A stretch of DNA of 64,000 bases from Mucidula mucida. Its lineage: Eukaryota > Basidiomycota > Agaricomycetes > Agaricales > Physalacriaceae. The position numbers and the translations under genes are program-made. The stretch is taken from NCBI GenBank assembly GCA_015501055.1, contig JADNYV010000030.1:62001-126000 (forward strand). Reading direction: 5' to 3'. Of this stretch, positions 46,004 through 57,350 are shown in pieces; within the stretch, counting starts at the first letter, position 1; the number at the start of each line of letters is the position of its first letter. A model generated the notes under the pieces. The model ran no database searches and had not been told where the DNA came from. It saw only the letters and a program-made list of their open reading frames with translations.

Positions 46004-46828
46004 ATGCGACCCGCCACTCTCACAATTACTGTCCTTGCCTCTCCTTCTTTCTCCCGCTACAAACGTCCATCTTTCTCTGGCAAACGTTTAGACAACATCG
46101 AGGAAGAGCGCTCCGAGTATCACGTCAATCTCGGCTCTGAGAGTCCGCGTTCCATCATGAACGAGGATATCATCGCTGAAGAGACCTCATTAATGGCACG
46201 ATCTGGTATCGCTGCTAATACGGAAATTCCCCCGCGAACGCGCTTATGGCGCTCCAGCTCATTCACCAACAAAATGCCCAAACGCTCGTCTTCAAAGGAT
46301 TGGGTAGACAGAGACTGCGGTATATGGTATGTCACTCGTGATATGTCACCGGGATCTAGACACCAACTGTATTCAGCTTCGAAATGGCCGTGGTGCCGTG
46401 TAGAACGTTATGCTGTGGTAAACTTTTTTGTTTGGAGCATCTAGCAGAGGTTCGTGACTTTTTGCTGAACCCGAGTGACTGTATTCTCAACGTGACGGTA
46501 GTGGCTACACGGATCTTCCTCAGATGGATTGTGCCCCTCATGTAAAACGCCCTGTACCCTCGAGAAGGACACGTTGTCGCTTGCGTCCCCGAAACTGTCG
46601 CTCAAGCTCGCGTCCCCAGCTCCGTCTCGCTTGGCGTTTCACGAGCCATCTTCATCAGTGGACTCTGATTTAATTTCCTCCGCGTCGTCCTCAGATTCCG
46701 ACACAAGTTGCGAAGAGAACGACAGTCCTAGCGATGAGGAAATGCAGACCATCGCCTTCGAGGCGAATCACCTGTCTGAAGATGCCTTATCCCGCATAGT
46801 GGGCAAGGTCCTCAGTATAGTGGCTTAA
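46004..46828 (+). CDS. RING-like zinc-binding protein with Lys in the His position
   Basis: Seen: exons 46004-46326, 46377-46449 and 46502-46828 with GT-AG introns. The N-terminal half is disordered and charged (FSGKRLDNIEEERSEYHVNL). The second and third exons join to give CGICFEMAVVPCRTLCC, GKLFCLEHLAEWLHG and DGLCPSCKTPC. This matches a RING finger spacing C-x2-C ... C-x-K-x2-C-x2-H ... C-x2-C, where the fourth ligand, normally His or Cys, is Lys. A Ser/Asp-rich tail follows, ending LSEDALSRIVGKVLSIVA. Known: RING fingers mostly act as ubiquitin ligases. Inference: either a degenerate RING or one using a nearby Cys (LCC) as ligand. The start is the first ATG in frame; an earlier one may exist. 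Confidence 0.7.
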
Positions 46829-47081
46829 TGGTCTTCTATCATGCCCTCCTGAGTTGAACTTTGTTCTCATGACCTTCGGGTATCTTTGTATTGTACCAAT
46901 CACGATCTGTTACTCATATCTCCTATACCTGCATCTTGTACTTTTATTTGCATTGTAAAAAATGATTTTCACGCGCGTTGATCACATAAGGTTTCGCGTA
47001 TTAGCATTAGTATTCAACCTAAGAGATACAATAAACGTTGGCTACAGGTAAGTTGTCGAATAAATATCAGGTCGGTCCCTG

Positions 47082-50000
47082 CTATGTAGGTGGTTCCGTG
47101 CGTTGTCGGGGGCGAAGGTGAGGCCGCATCTGAAAGAGTTCAGGACACAGGATCAAACACAGTAACAATGGATGCAAACTAACCATTTCCTTGAACAAAG
47201 GAAGTAATTGCGGGATATGCACAAGATCCGGGGGTTGGATGGTTTCTCCTGCTTTTTTCCGTCTCGCCTTCCTTGACGAGGGGTCTTTCGTGTGCACGCG
47301 CGGAGGAGCTGAGCGCACAGAGTCGAATGATTGCTTGACCGGTGTCTGTGTCAAGTCCTGCGTCGAGTGTCGACTAGGCATAGGTGCCGAATGCGCGGAG
47401 TCAAATGATTGTTTCACCGGAGTCGGTACGGGACTTGGGGGTAGAGGTTTGTTGATAGCCGATGATATGGTGGACGTGCGTGAAAGAGGTAAAGGAAGCA
47501 CCGGTGGAACATCCTGACTCTTTCTGGATATCGCCTGTCGCATATCCGAGAACAGGCTGGAACGTGATCCGCGAAGCGATAGCGTACGCTGTTTCGGCGT
47601 GGAGGGACTATCATCCAAAGGTCGACCCCGTATAGTGCCTGTTGGCGTCGCCAAAATAGTATTTGCCCTAGTGGGGCGTCTGACCGGAGTTGGCGGTGAT
47701 TCATCTTCTGAGCTTGTCTCTGCGCTGCTGTCTTCCTCGCTACTGTCCTCTTCGCTGCTTTCGTCACTGCTCTCATCATCCTCTTCACTATCGGTCTCCT
47801 CAGCAGCCAAGTCTTCGGCATCTCCACTGACCAATTCGCCAAAGTTCAACTCTCCCACAACACCTTCCACCAGCTGCTCCACTTCGCGTTCTTCATCGTC
47901 CTGACCCTGCGCACGTCCAAACCTCCGGCGCACTTTGCCCTCATAAGCTACCTTGAGCTTGTAATGATAAAGTGCCACCTTATCGACCTCCGCCAAGATA
48001 CTTTCCCGTTCCGATCCTGTGTGTGGAAGAAGAAATTCCAAAGAAAGTTGACTTCCTAGGCCATCCCTGATCACGGTAATGAAAAGTTCAACCCAGCGCA
48101 TCAAACTGTCAAACAAGCCTTCTCCCTTTGAATGCACCTTGTGCACAAAGTCATAGAACGACTGCTCGTGACGCTGGATAAGATCGATGAAAGCCTGCAC
48201 AGTACGGTGAGGATCCTTCTGACTGACTAGAAACGAGTTAGACCGAAAAACAGTAGAATCAACAGCGCTTACGTTCTTCGACACTCTCGACAGTCTTGAT
48301 AAGATCGTTGATGAAGCTCTGTAAATCACCTAAAGAGTCCGATATACTCGCAGCCCTGTAGACAGTAGCCAGCGGAGTATAAAAGATGGTTATAATATCC
48401 TTGAGAAGATCGGCTGTGAAGCCCTGTGTAGAGTCAGCAGGGCAAGAACGACAAGTAGTTCAAAGACCGACCTCAAATATCAGTGCGATCAGCTGTTCTC
48501 TATCTCTTAGACGCGTGTACAGATGTGCCAAAACCTTGAGGTCTTCGTACAGCCATGCATCATCATCTGTAGGCCCATCGTCATCATCGGAATCATCCAA
48601 TCTCTCCCGATACTTCATGTATGCCGCATGAGCCCTGTGAGCCTTCGCTACCCGATGGAGTTGCACTCGAGATAGCGTAGGTTCGTCCCCCGAACGAAGA
48701 ACGACAGTGAGAAGCGGAAGGTCTTCAGTATCCGAATCCGACTTGTACATGTCTTGAATCTCTTTGGGTCCGTACACGAACCTACGAATCTTTTCGCAAA
48801 TAATTGGATCATCGACCTTGTCTTTGACGGCGTCGATCTCTTCCTCTAGGGCTTTAGCTTCCTCAGCTAGAGAACCGGAGAACATTCTACAAAAGGAGCC
48901 TGGTTAGACGAGCTGAAAAGAAGTAAATGAGACTACCAACCGTTGGAGCAGGCTTCGGCCACCGAACGGCTGCGCGAGGAACAGATCAAGCACGCTGCGT
49001 ATCATACCCATCGGATTACTGATTTTCAGAGCAGCCTTGAGCATGAAATATGGCATAAGTCCGTGCAATCTCTTGAGACTAGCAAAAGTCTGCGAAGAGT
49101 TGTCTGATGCCACAAACTGATGGAAAACAGTGGACGCTAAAGATATTCGTGCCCATTCCAGAACGGCATGATAATTGGGGGGAAGATCGCGAATGCTCGA
49201 CGTGACTTTAATGGTGGCGAAGACATGCGTTAAGCCATCTATCGCGGCGTTAAATGGAAATGCAATCAACAAGACATGACATACCCTTGCCCATGATATC
49301 ACCTTTAACGCTTTTAACAGCGTCTCTGAGACCATCTACCCTGTCTGCAATTTCGTGAGCAAAGCGTTTTCGGCCATCTTCTCGCACACTGTCAGCCTCT
49401 TCGCGTCTCCGCGCATCCTCAAGTTCTGATGGAGTAAGTTCTGTGGGACCGGATAATAGGAATGATTTAAGAACGGGAGATGAAGCAATCGTGGATGACG
49501 CCAGCAAAGAGTGAAGGTATGCACGGAGGGTGAGGCGGTTCTTTTCCCGGGATAGCCTTGACGGAGTTTGTGCGGTAGGGGAATATGGAGGGTCATCGGA
49601 CGCGAATGAAGACGTGGATGGAGACATGGGTGTCGGAGAAGTAACGGTAACAGTACTACGATCCTTTGCGGGGGGCGGCCGTATATCTTCCTGAGGATGC
49701 ATCTTGCGGAGCTAGAAACGTATTAGAAGGGTTGCAGGCAACGGCGTCAGTATACACGCCTCATTTGCCAGTGTCTTGAAGTCGCCATACCGCCGAGATA
49801 CAAAATGATCTGGATAGTTTGTACGTCGTGTCCTGATTATAAACTCCTGCACGGAATCAGATTTAGTGAAAACTGAAGGTCAGTATGGCTCACTTCGTGG
49901 ACCCTACTTCTCATTCTACCTTTATCAAGAACATTGCGCACACTAACTATGTTGACCTCAAATATTTCCTTCTTCTTGAGGTTTCTTGCTTGACGCTTTC

Positions 50001-50621
50001 GAGCAATGGCCTCTAAGCGGTCGAGATCCGCTTGAGTCAGCCGGACTACTTGTTCACGCTCGGCCAGTTTGGTAGCGGCGCCAAGAAACATGGAGAGATT
50101 TCGCTCAAATTTGCCGAGCAGTTTGAGCCGCGTAGCCTGTTCTGAGCTTTCCGGATTGGAATCGAATGGAGAGGTCGGGGAGAAATTTCTGGAGAGAACA
50201 GAAGCCATGAACGGCTGTAGTTTGTCGGAGTAGAAATCTTTGGGAGCAGCGGCCATGAAGGGGAACGTGAGGACAAATTGGCGGAAGACATAACGCAGAA
50301 AAGGTAAATCGAGTACCGGAGCATCTTTCGGTGGCGGCGAGAAGGGTGGGCCTAGGAAGGAGAAGGTGGAGACATTATTCGGAGAGGCCGAGGTTATGGC
50401 ATCAAGTTCGTCAATAAACTGTAGCTGTATGAGGGACTTTTTGAGATAATGAGCCCGGATGGGAGTGAGATCAGTGGATTTGTCGTCGGAGGCGGTGTCG
50501 ACAGGTGAGGAAACGACGGGCTTGTCTATGATGGGGCGACGTCGGCATCTATTGGTGGTGGCGGTATGGCGCGAGTTGGACGACGTGGGCGCACAACGGA
50601 GGACAACGGCGTAGACGCCAT
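47082..50621 (-). CDS. PX-domain protein of the Ypr097w type
   Basis: Seen: the start at 50621, MASTPLSSVVRPRRPTRAIP, then a PX-associated N-terminal region (RAHYLKKSLIQLQFIDELDA, FLRYVFRQFVLTFPFMAAAP). Next is a PX domain, IFEVNIVSVRNVLDKGRMRS then FIIRTRR, HFVSRRYGDFKTLANELRK and MHPQEDIRPPP. A DUF3818-like helical half follows (SLLASSTIASSPVLKSFLLS, LFLAQPFGGRSLLQRL, PIICEKIRRFVYGPKEIQDM), then an acidic Ser/Asp/Glu run and a C-terminal tail with two TPVKQSFDS repeats. Known: this domain set matches yeast Ypr097w, a phosphoinositide-binding protein linked to lipid and sterol handling. Odd: one base is missing in the C-run at 50533-50536 (GGGG on plus), since IPPPPIDADVAP and IIDKPVVSSPVD are in different frames. 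About 1,050 residues. Confidence 0.82.
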
Positions 50622-50744
50622 GAACGTCGAGGTTGAGAGCACCAGCCCTTATGTCACACGATCGCCACGTGCGATGACATAGGTTATCTTGCAAGATCTG
50701 CGGTAGTACTAGTACTAAGGTATTCCCTTCCCTCACGCTGTCTG

Positions 50745-51259
50745 TCACGGAGCATACACTTTTTGGCCCTTGTATGTCTTTCCGTTCTCGTCCAGAACCC
50801 TTTTCAGTTTATTTGCAAGATTGCGCACTCCCTCTGAGGAGATTGTTAGCAGGAAATACCGTTTGATTGACGTACTTACCGCGACTGCCCTCCAGGCCAC
50901 GATATGACCCAGATATAGACCAGCATTCTGAACATGCTTTGCTGGCAGCACTGAGTGTTTCCAATTCGAGCTCGTCTCGCTGGTGGAGCGCGACCACCAC
51001 GTCAACAACTCTGCTGAAGCCCGTCGACCATTTGTCCAGGCCGTCGGTATTTGTAGTTGCATCGGTCACTAGATGCGAGGAAGAAAGAGCAATGCATTGT
51101 CGGAGAAGCGCCTGGTCGATCGTGCCAGACGCCGGTTTCATTCGCGCGAGTACTTGTAGCACGAGCGCGCCATAGTCTGTCGAGACTTGTTCTGTTTGTA
51201 TCTACACGAATGGGTATTGTTATCTGCAGGGACAGGGGCGGACTCACCTCCGATTCCAT
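50745..51259 (-). CDS. Small conserved-type protein, unrecognised
   Basis: Seen: three exons joined by two GT-AG introns. MESE is followed by IQTEQVSTDYGALVLQVLAR, MKPASGTIDQALLRQCIALS, DKWSTGFSRVVDVVVALHQR and DELELETLSAASKACSECWS. The end reads GLEGSREGVRNLANKLKRVL and DENGKTYKGQKVYAP, with the stop at 50745-50747. Length is about 138 residues, mostly predicted helix with no transmembrane segment. The YGALVLQVLAR and NLANKLKRVLDENG blocks look conserved, but I cannot assign a family. The intron position and the short first exon (four codons) decide the start at 51259. The gene lies 124 bp upstream of the PX-protein gene on the same strand. Confidence 0.65.
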
Positions 51260-51503
51260 GTGGCGAAACTAACGTGCAAGAACTGGGTGGGGATGGGGAG
51301 GGCAGGTGCATAACTAGGTCATTTTGAATGCCACAGTGGCAGACAGCGTTTGGTCACGGCTGCAAAGACACCGAAGTTCTAGTGGTTGCTCGTTATAAGG
51401 TTTGCTCATTTCGTTCGATGGGAGCCTATGTCCGGCCGGAAAATGCCGGCCCATTTTCCTTCTCGTTCCTGGCTTGAGATTGACGGTCTACGTGTGAACC
51501 GCG

Positions 51504-52823
51504 ATGAACGCCGTCACCAATGTTATTGCGCGTCTGACTCCCCCTCCCTTTGTCAACCCCGTCGACTACGATGGCCTCGAGTTTAAATGGCGGTTTCTGG
51601 CTTTCCGTCCGGCCTGCAAGTACTCCCCTGCACTCTTGAAATTGCCTAATAATCACTTGCTACAGACTTTCAAGTGGAGGTGTATCTCATAGCTGCCCTC
51701 GCTTGCTATGCACTTGTTGCTTTCGCTGGTGCCACTGTTAATACTCGCAAAGTCAATGCCTGGTGCGTCGGATTTGTTCTGGCGAACCTCTCATATAATG
51801 TTTTGTAGGGTATCTGCATTCACTCCTCTTCTCACCGCGCAATTCAGCAAGCCACTCGTTAACGGAGTTACCTCGGACGGTTACACTGACTTTTTCACCT
51901 TCTCCACCGGCCGCAAAAACGTCCAGGCGTTGCACACGATCTTTACTCTCAAGCCTCGTCACGACTTGTTCCAGTACCTCTTCCAAATCCTCTGGGGTCT
52001 CATCGACGTCCAGTACAATCCCGTTGACGACCTCCAGCTTGATTTTACCCTCGCCCCCAACACCGTCCCAGGCGATTTTGTATGGGCCGCGGTAGCCAAA
52101 AGTGAGCTCAGGAACGTCAAAAAGGACCGTTGGGACCTGGTACTACTCACTTTCGCGTTCAAGCGCACTTACTCAGTTGCATTTAGTCCTTCACCAAGAC
52201 TACGGAGAATCCTCTTCTACCCAACTACATATCTGTCATGTCAGGTACGCGTCAAACCCCAATTTGGAGTCATCAAGACTCATATCATGTTAACAGAGTT
52301 TGCGGACGTTACTGACGCCGTTCTGAAAACGAATCTGGCCACTCTCCTTGCTGGCCCCAACATCCAGCCGTATTTCCGCTCAGTATCGATCACTGACCAA
52401 CCGCGTCTCCAACCCGAAGCAGCGCATGGTTCCCGCGAAAAGCACTTGATCCTCTCTCTCGTAGTCCCTTCTAAACCGCAAGCATGCTTGATTCTCGTCA
52501 GCGGACTGTTCACCGTCATCGACAACATTCATAAAGTTACCCTTCGCCCCGAAACCAAGACCAAACTCCGCAAAGCGAGGGATGAGGTTGATAAGAAACT
52601 GAAGGAAGCGGGTCAGAAAGAAAAGGTTGAAGAAGCTCTCGAGGATAAACGCGCTGCCAAGAAGCGTGCTGAAGAGGAGAGGATCAGTAAGCTTAGTGCC
52701 GCGGAGCAACAAAAGGTACATTTAATCCATGTCTTTGCCCCAAATACTCATCTCTCGTAGTACCTTGATCGTGAGCGAAAGCGTGAAATGCGCAAGTCGC
52801 AAGGTAAAACTGTCCGCAAGTAA
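51504..52823 (+). CDS. CCDC47 homologue (DUF1682), ER membrane protein
   Basis: Known role: CCDC47 (PAT10) is an ER calcium-binding protein and part of the PAT chaperone for multi-pass membrane proteins. Seen: MNAVTNVIARLTPPPFVNPV, GLEFKWRFLAFRPA, a transmembrane helix EVYLIAALACYALVAFAGAT, then NAWVSAFTPLLTAQF, TDFFTFSTGRKNVQALHTIF, then LKPRHDLFQYLFQILWGLID and FADVTDAVLKTNLATLL. The C-terminal Lys/Glu-rich coiled coil reads ARDEVDKKLKEAGQKEKVEE and ends SQGKTVRK at 52821-52823. Odd: the first intron keeps the conserved FRPAYFQVEVYL frame only with a GC donor (CCT|GCAAGT), a perfect GC-AG consensus. Later introns are GT-AG. Inference: an ER-resident protein of about 380 residues. Confidence 0.88.
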
Positions 52824-53282
52824 TTATGTTAATGATATATGTTGGTGGATGGAAGACTTTTGTTTGTGAGCAGTGCACCCAGACGATCTGGCCATATTTA
52901 CAGACATGAGAAAATAATCATCCCACATGGCTGAATGGCTGTAATGGCTCAACCGGGAATGTTGGCAGTTCATTAAGCGAATCAATCCGCGTGTGCGCTG
53001 TTTCAAGGCTGTCTCCTCCAGAAAACTTGGTTCCCACAGACTTCCGCTTCGCAAGAGGTGGCACGGTCTTGGAATAATCAGACCTTGACAGGCCAGGGAA
53101 GCAATTCCGCAACCTGCAGGACTGGCCGAGTTAGTCGTAGGAGATTGGGATGTGCCGTCAGTCGCGCTACGGATCGCGCTGCCAACAAACCTTTTTGCGA
53201 TAACTCCTTTGTGTTCATTTTTGCAGCCCGAATTTTAATTGCAACACAATCTGACGACTTTCTACGAATTATTGACGCCTAT
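52824..53282. other. Convergent 3' spacer
   Basis: About 460 bp between the convergent CCDC47 and UVE1 genes. No gene is supported; AT-rich stretches near both stops fit 3' ends. Confidence 0.5.
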
Positions 53283-54911
53283 TCATGCTACAGACTTTCG
53301 CCTCCGAGAATTCTTTACTGGAATTGGCTCCATTTGCGCTTCCACTTCGACTTCTCCCACCATGTCGTCTTCGTTGAGTTCGCCTTCCGAGTCCTCGTCC
53401 ATCGCCTTGGTCCGTTTCTTTCGAGGTCTTGTAGGACTGAGATTTTCTGGGTCTGCCTCCTTGGCCTTCTTCCTCTTGTTCGACTTTCTTCCATTGGTTT
53501 CTTTCGTCTGGTTTTCGTTCGGCGGCCGAAGCGACTCTGCAACAATAAGTATTCCATCGTTTGGGCAATATAAGACTCGACTTACTAAACTCCACCGTCT
53601 CAAGTCCGTACATTCTGTACAGATGCAGAACAGCTTGTTCCTTGTCTTTAGCCTCGATCATCAAATCTTTTGAAGTCAGGCGCCGACCTTTAAAAGAACA
53701 GGAAGACGCACCCATATCATCTGGAAGATCCTGTGGCAGATTCTCGCATCGATCAGCGTGAGCGCGTCGTTCCATGATGCTCTCTGCTCCGGGGCGTTGT
53801 TCGCTGAGATGCTGCTTGGGTTGATTCCTCGTTTCTTGAATATGGCATCGGCTCGGGCGATGATCTCTCGCGGCGGGATGGAGGACGGATTTAAGGCGTC
53901 GTGATGATAGTCGAAGACTAGCGGAACGTCTAGTTGTTCGCAGATTGGAAGGAGATCCTCAGCGTTGTAACACAGCTGAAGCTTGGTCAGAAATACAAAA
54001 TCTGTCCATGCAGTTGACGCTAACCTCATCATTCTCCAGAACCAACCGTTCTCTTACGTTCTTGGGCAGATTTGTGATGTTCTCCTTCATCCTCACTATC
54101 GTGCCTTCTTTGTCGTCGTATACACCGCCGCCATGGATAATCATCACCGCGTCTTGATCCAAATCCATGAGATCCAGCAATTCCGCATGATACTGCAACT
54201 CCCGTATAGAGGATGTAATGACCTCGGACGCGGGCTGCCAAGTTGCGTGAACTGGCCTGGATGCGTAGTGAGCCGATGACCGTACTCCTTTGCGAGGTCC
54301 CCGACGCGTGCAAGCAGCGGGGCACAGAATGACAGGGAATAGCCGTACGTGGCGTGCGACGCGAACGGGAACATCTCGCTGGACACGCGCATGAAGCGAA
54401 TATTCTGTGAATGATTAAAGATGAGAATCTACAATATAAGACGCTGACTTGCTTTTGTTCGTTCCATTTAATCAACTCCAACAGATCCTCGCAGTTCTGG
54501 CGCCCTATGTCCTTGACGAAATCCATTCCGTTCTTCTTGATAGTGTCTATCCTACAAGTCCTCGAGCAGAACACGGGCGGCTTTTGGGTGCGGAGTATTG
54601 TGTTGAGACAGGCATATCCTGAAAAGACATTGGGGAAAGGCGAACTGTCTTGGACTATTCTGCGCACCAAGTCTACCGTGAAACGATGTAGTCTTCTTTT
54701 CCACATCGGGGATCACGTATACTGGATCTGGCTTGGGCTCCCGCGGCTTTCTTTTCTTTTTGGGACTGGGCTGGTCTGTTGTTTGGTCTGCATCGACGTC
54801 TTCGGAATCGACACTGAAGTCATTGACAGCAACAGGCCCGATTTGAACGGTGGCAGCTGCCTTGAGACGCGTACTACGACGAAGGGCGGACATGGTGAAG
54901 GAACGAAGCAT
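53283..54911 (-). CDS. UVE1: UV-damage endonuclease
   Basis: Known role: Uve1/UVDE is a metal-dependent TIM-barrel endonuclease that nicks 5' of UV photoproducts, in the nucleus and in mitochondria of some fungi. Seen: the start MLRSFTMSALRRSTRLKAA (ATGs at 54911 and 54893), a basic linker, then YACLNTILRTQKPPVFCSRT, DIGRQNCEDLLELIKWNEQ, NIRFMRVSSEMFPFASHATY, VGDLAKEYGHRLTTHPGQFT then QLGSPRPEVI, AVMIIHGGGVYDDKEG, LENDELCYNAEDLLPICEQL, DVPLVFDYHHDALNP and ERRAHADRCENLPQDLPDDM. The tail is acidic and basic, ending RRRKSVA. Metal-binding Glu and His residues (HPGQ, HGGGVYDDK, ENDE, DYHHD) are present. Odd: at 53818-53820 one base is missing between FKKRGINP and KQHLSEQRPGAESIM. One extra C would restore the frame. 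Length about 540 residues. Confidence 0.92.
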
Positions 54912-55239
54912 AGCATTGTTTTTTGTGAAGAATCTGAGAATAAACCTGGCGATCGAAGGCGGCGATCGTGCGGTAATGTGTGGCGCAACTCGGGCAAGTA
55001 TGACCGATGCTTTCTCAAAGCCTCATTTATCCGCGGGATTCAAGATATATCGTTGAATAAAAATGATACATTGTAGGGCAATAGTGGGTTTGTGGACTGG
55101 ATCGTTAACCCTAGTTTAAGGTTAGTTCGGACTGCAATCGTGAGGGTCAGCTTTGTCAGCGAGGACATCGATCTGGTGCCGCATCGCGCTTTGCTGGTGT
55201 CCACGACGATGGACTGTTGCTCTTCAGCAGCCAGCAGCC
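54912..55239. promoter_or_regulatory. Divergent promoter, UVE1 and RING-LON gene
   Basis: 328 bp between divergent starts. The right part (55153-55239) is open in frame with the RING-LON protein but reads Trp/Arg-rich and has no ATG, so I treat it as untranslated leader. Confidence 0.5.
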
Positions 55240-56379
55240 ATGTTTACCTGCTCACACTGCGACAATCCGCTGCGCCTTCCCGTCACTTATGCCTGCGGTC
55301 ACAGTATCTGCTCGGTACACAAACTGGCTGCTTGTCCCAAAGGCTGCCCGGACCAGCAGCCACCCAGCTCGGCCCACGATGTCACACTCACAAAGGTCCT
55401 GGCTGTTATTTCAGAGCCAGAGGACAGTCTGCTCGACCATCTGCATGCCGAGAATGCTCGTCAGAAACAGACCCGGCCCGCGTCTCCGCTCATCCACCCT
55501 TTCCCGCTCCTCGACGAGCTCAGCTGCCAGATCTGTTATACTTTGCTTTACCAGCCGACAACAACTCGGTGTCAGCATACTTTTTGTCTGCCATGTTTAC
55601 AGAGATCTCTCGACCACGCCCCCACGTGCCCCCTGTGTCGCGCGCCCCTCCCCGCCATTGCCCCGTCCCAGCCAAACGCCCTCCTGCTCAACCTCCTTAC
55701 CACCCGCTTCCCCACCCAATACGCGGCCCGCACCGCTGCCCTCGCACCGCCGGCCCGTCTCTCCACACCGCTCTTCATCTGCCAACTCTCCTTCCCCGGT
55801 CTCCCTACCTTTTTACATTTTTTCGAGCCGCGTTACCGCCTCATGCTGCGACGTGCACTAGAAGGCCCTCATCCGCATTTTGGCATGGTCATGCGCGACA
55901 TGGACTTTGGCACTATGCTCGACATACACAGTGTCCAGAGTCTGCCCGACGGCCGCAGCATGGTAGAGACAGTCGGCACCTTCCGCTTTCGCATCTTAGA
56001 GCGCGGCATTCTCGATGGTTACGATGTCGCACGCACAGAGCGCATCGACGACCTTCCAGTCGAGCTGAATCCTTCTCCACCCCTCGCATCCCTCATTTCA
56101 CATTGTCTCGCCTTTCTCAATCATTTACACAACCATAGCAGTCCCTGGGTCGTCCAGCGGTTGTCCAACACTTACGGCCCTCCTCCTTCTCACTCGGTCG
56201 CGCTCGAACGTCCGGCAGAGTTTTCATTCTACGTCGCCATGATTCTACCTATAGATGAGGCCGAAAAGGCCAAACTGTTACCAGTCCGCAGCGTCACCAT
56301 GCGTCTCGCAATGTGCGTCTGGTGGATAGAAGGCCTCCGGCGCGAGTGGTGGTTTGGACAGGGCTGTGTTATTTTATAA
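55240..56379 (+). CDS. RING plus LON-N domain protein (LONRF type)
   Basis: Seen: an intronless protein of 379 residues starting MFTCSHCDNPLRLPVTYACG, where the first Cys/His cluster (CSHC, CGHS, C, CP) resembles a first zinc finger. A second, classic RING follows: CQICYTLLYQPTTTRCQHTF then CLPCLQRSLDHAPTCPLCR, with C3HC4 ligands complete. The C-terminal LON substrate-binding domain reads LSTPLFICQLSFPGLPTFLH then FFEPRYRLMLRRAL and ETVGTFRFRILERGILDGYD. The end FSFYVAMILPIDEAEKAKLL is the usual LON-N close. Known: LONRF proteins are cytosolic or nuclear ubiquitin-ligase-like factors. The start at 55240 opens the first finger. Confidence 0.9.
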   Translation: MFTCSHCDNPLRLPVTYACGHSICSVHKLAACPKGCPDQQPPSSAHDVTLTKVLAVISEPEDSLLDHLHAENARQKQTRPASPLIHPFPLLDELSCQICYTLLYQPTTTRCQHTFCLPCLQRSLDHAPTCPLCRAPLPAIAPSQPNALLLNLLTTRFPTQYAARTAALAPPARLSTPLFICQLSFPGLPTFLHFFEPRYRLMLRRALEGPHPHFGMVMRDMDFGTMLDIHSVQSLPDGRSMVETVGTFRFRILERGILDGYDVARTERIDDLPVELNPSPPLASLISHCLAFLNHLHNHSSPWVVQRLSNTYGPPPSHSVALERPAEFSFYVAMILPIDEAEKAKLLPVRSVTMRLAMCVWWIEGLRREWWFGQGCVIL

Positions 56380-56657
56380 CACCACAGTAGACTCATTCCT
56401 ATTCCCACACGCTGTCCTATACACTCATTACTATACCTTGTTCGTAATCTTTGTTTTCGATCTGATTGTTGGAATATAGCATTTCTAGGATCTGCGCCAC
56501 ACTCTTGAAGCGGGATTTTCGCCATGCCCTTAATTAAGCCTTCCTGGCGGTGGGCGCGACTACTAGAGTTGGATGATAAGATAACGATAACCAACTTTGA
56601 CTTGTCACGTCACACCGACAGCTTTTCCTTCCACTCTCTGTAAAACTAAACGACGAT

Positions 56658-57350
56658 ATGGCTGGAGACAAGTCAGAAAAGAAGAAGCGTAGAGAAAGCA
56701 AAGTTGAGCCTGTGCTGAAGATGTGGAGATGGGAGATGGAGATCAAGTACCAAAGGTGCCTCTTTAGATTCCCGGATTGGAGCAGCATTGACGATTGCCA
56801 GTCGCCAAAAAAATCCAAGCCTGAAGTTGTGATTCCGCTGGAAGACCTCTCGCCGCTCGCAAACCCTTTAGCGCAAAAGAAATGTTGAAAAAGTTACACA
56901 AAACTGTCAAGAAAGGCATGTCTGGTAAAATCGTTGCTGATGTCGTTCTTACAAGCGTTGTAGCGTCAAAAGGACGTATGATCAAGCGGGGAGTGAAGGA
57001 AGTTGTAAAGGGAATCAAAAAAGGCGAAAAAGGGCAAGTAGCGTGTCTTTACGCGCTATCATCGCTGAGCTTGTTTTTTCAGACTACTGATAATAGCAGC
57101 GGATATCAGCCCTATCGACATTGTCTCGCACCTACCTATTCTCGCCGAGGAGGCGCAGATACCGTACATCTTTGTCGCGTCCAAGGAGGAACTTGGGTAC
57201 TACAGCTCAACAAAACGGCCAACAAGTTGCATAATGATATGTCCAAACCAAAAAAAGAGAAAAGAGGAGAGCGACGACGCCGAGTTCCAAACGCTGTACA
57301 AGGAATGCTGCTCCGAAGTACAACAGTTGAATACCCAGATTGTCTTTTAG
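56658..57350 (+). CDS. NHP2: H/ACA snoRNP subunit NHP2, two GC-AG introns
   Basis: Known role: an L7Ae-fold RNA-binding subunit of H/ACA snoRNPs, which direct rRNA pseudouridylation. Seen: exons 56658-56711, 56820-56915, 56964-57033 and 57083-57350 give 162 residues: MAGDKSEKKKRRESKVEP, PEVVIPLEDLSPLANPLAQK, MLKKLHKTVKK, ASKGRMIKRGVKEVVKG, LLIIAADISPIDIVSHLPIL and EEAQIPYIFVASKEELGYYS. These match NHP2 from end to end. Odd: two of the three introns need GC donors, AAAG|GCATGT at 56916 and AAAGG|GCAAGT at 57034, since no GT donor keeps frame. Also, one A is missing at 56880-56882 between LAQK and MLKKLHK. With one added base the exons sum exactly to 489 bases. Confidence 0.93.

Noticed and set aside
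47599..47904. Ser/Leu-rich plus-strand frame over the PX-protein gene
   Set aside because: It mirrors the acidic Ser/Asp/Glu run of the minus-strand gene and has no independent support.
55092..56138. 348-codon frame overlapping the RING-LON gene
   Set aside because: Pro/Arg/His-rich out-of-frame reading of a GC-rich gene; the RING and LON motifs are in the other frame.
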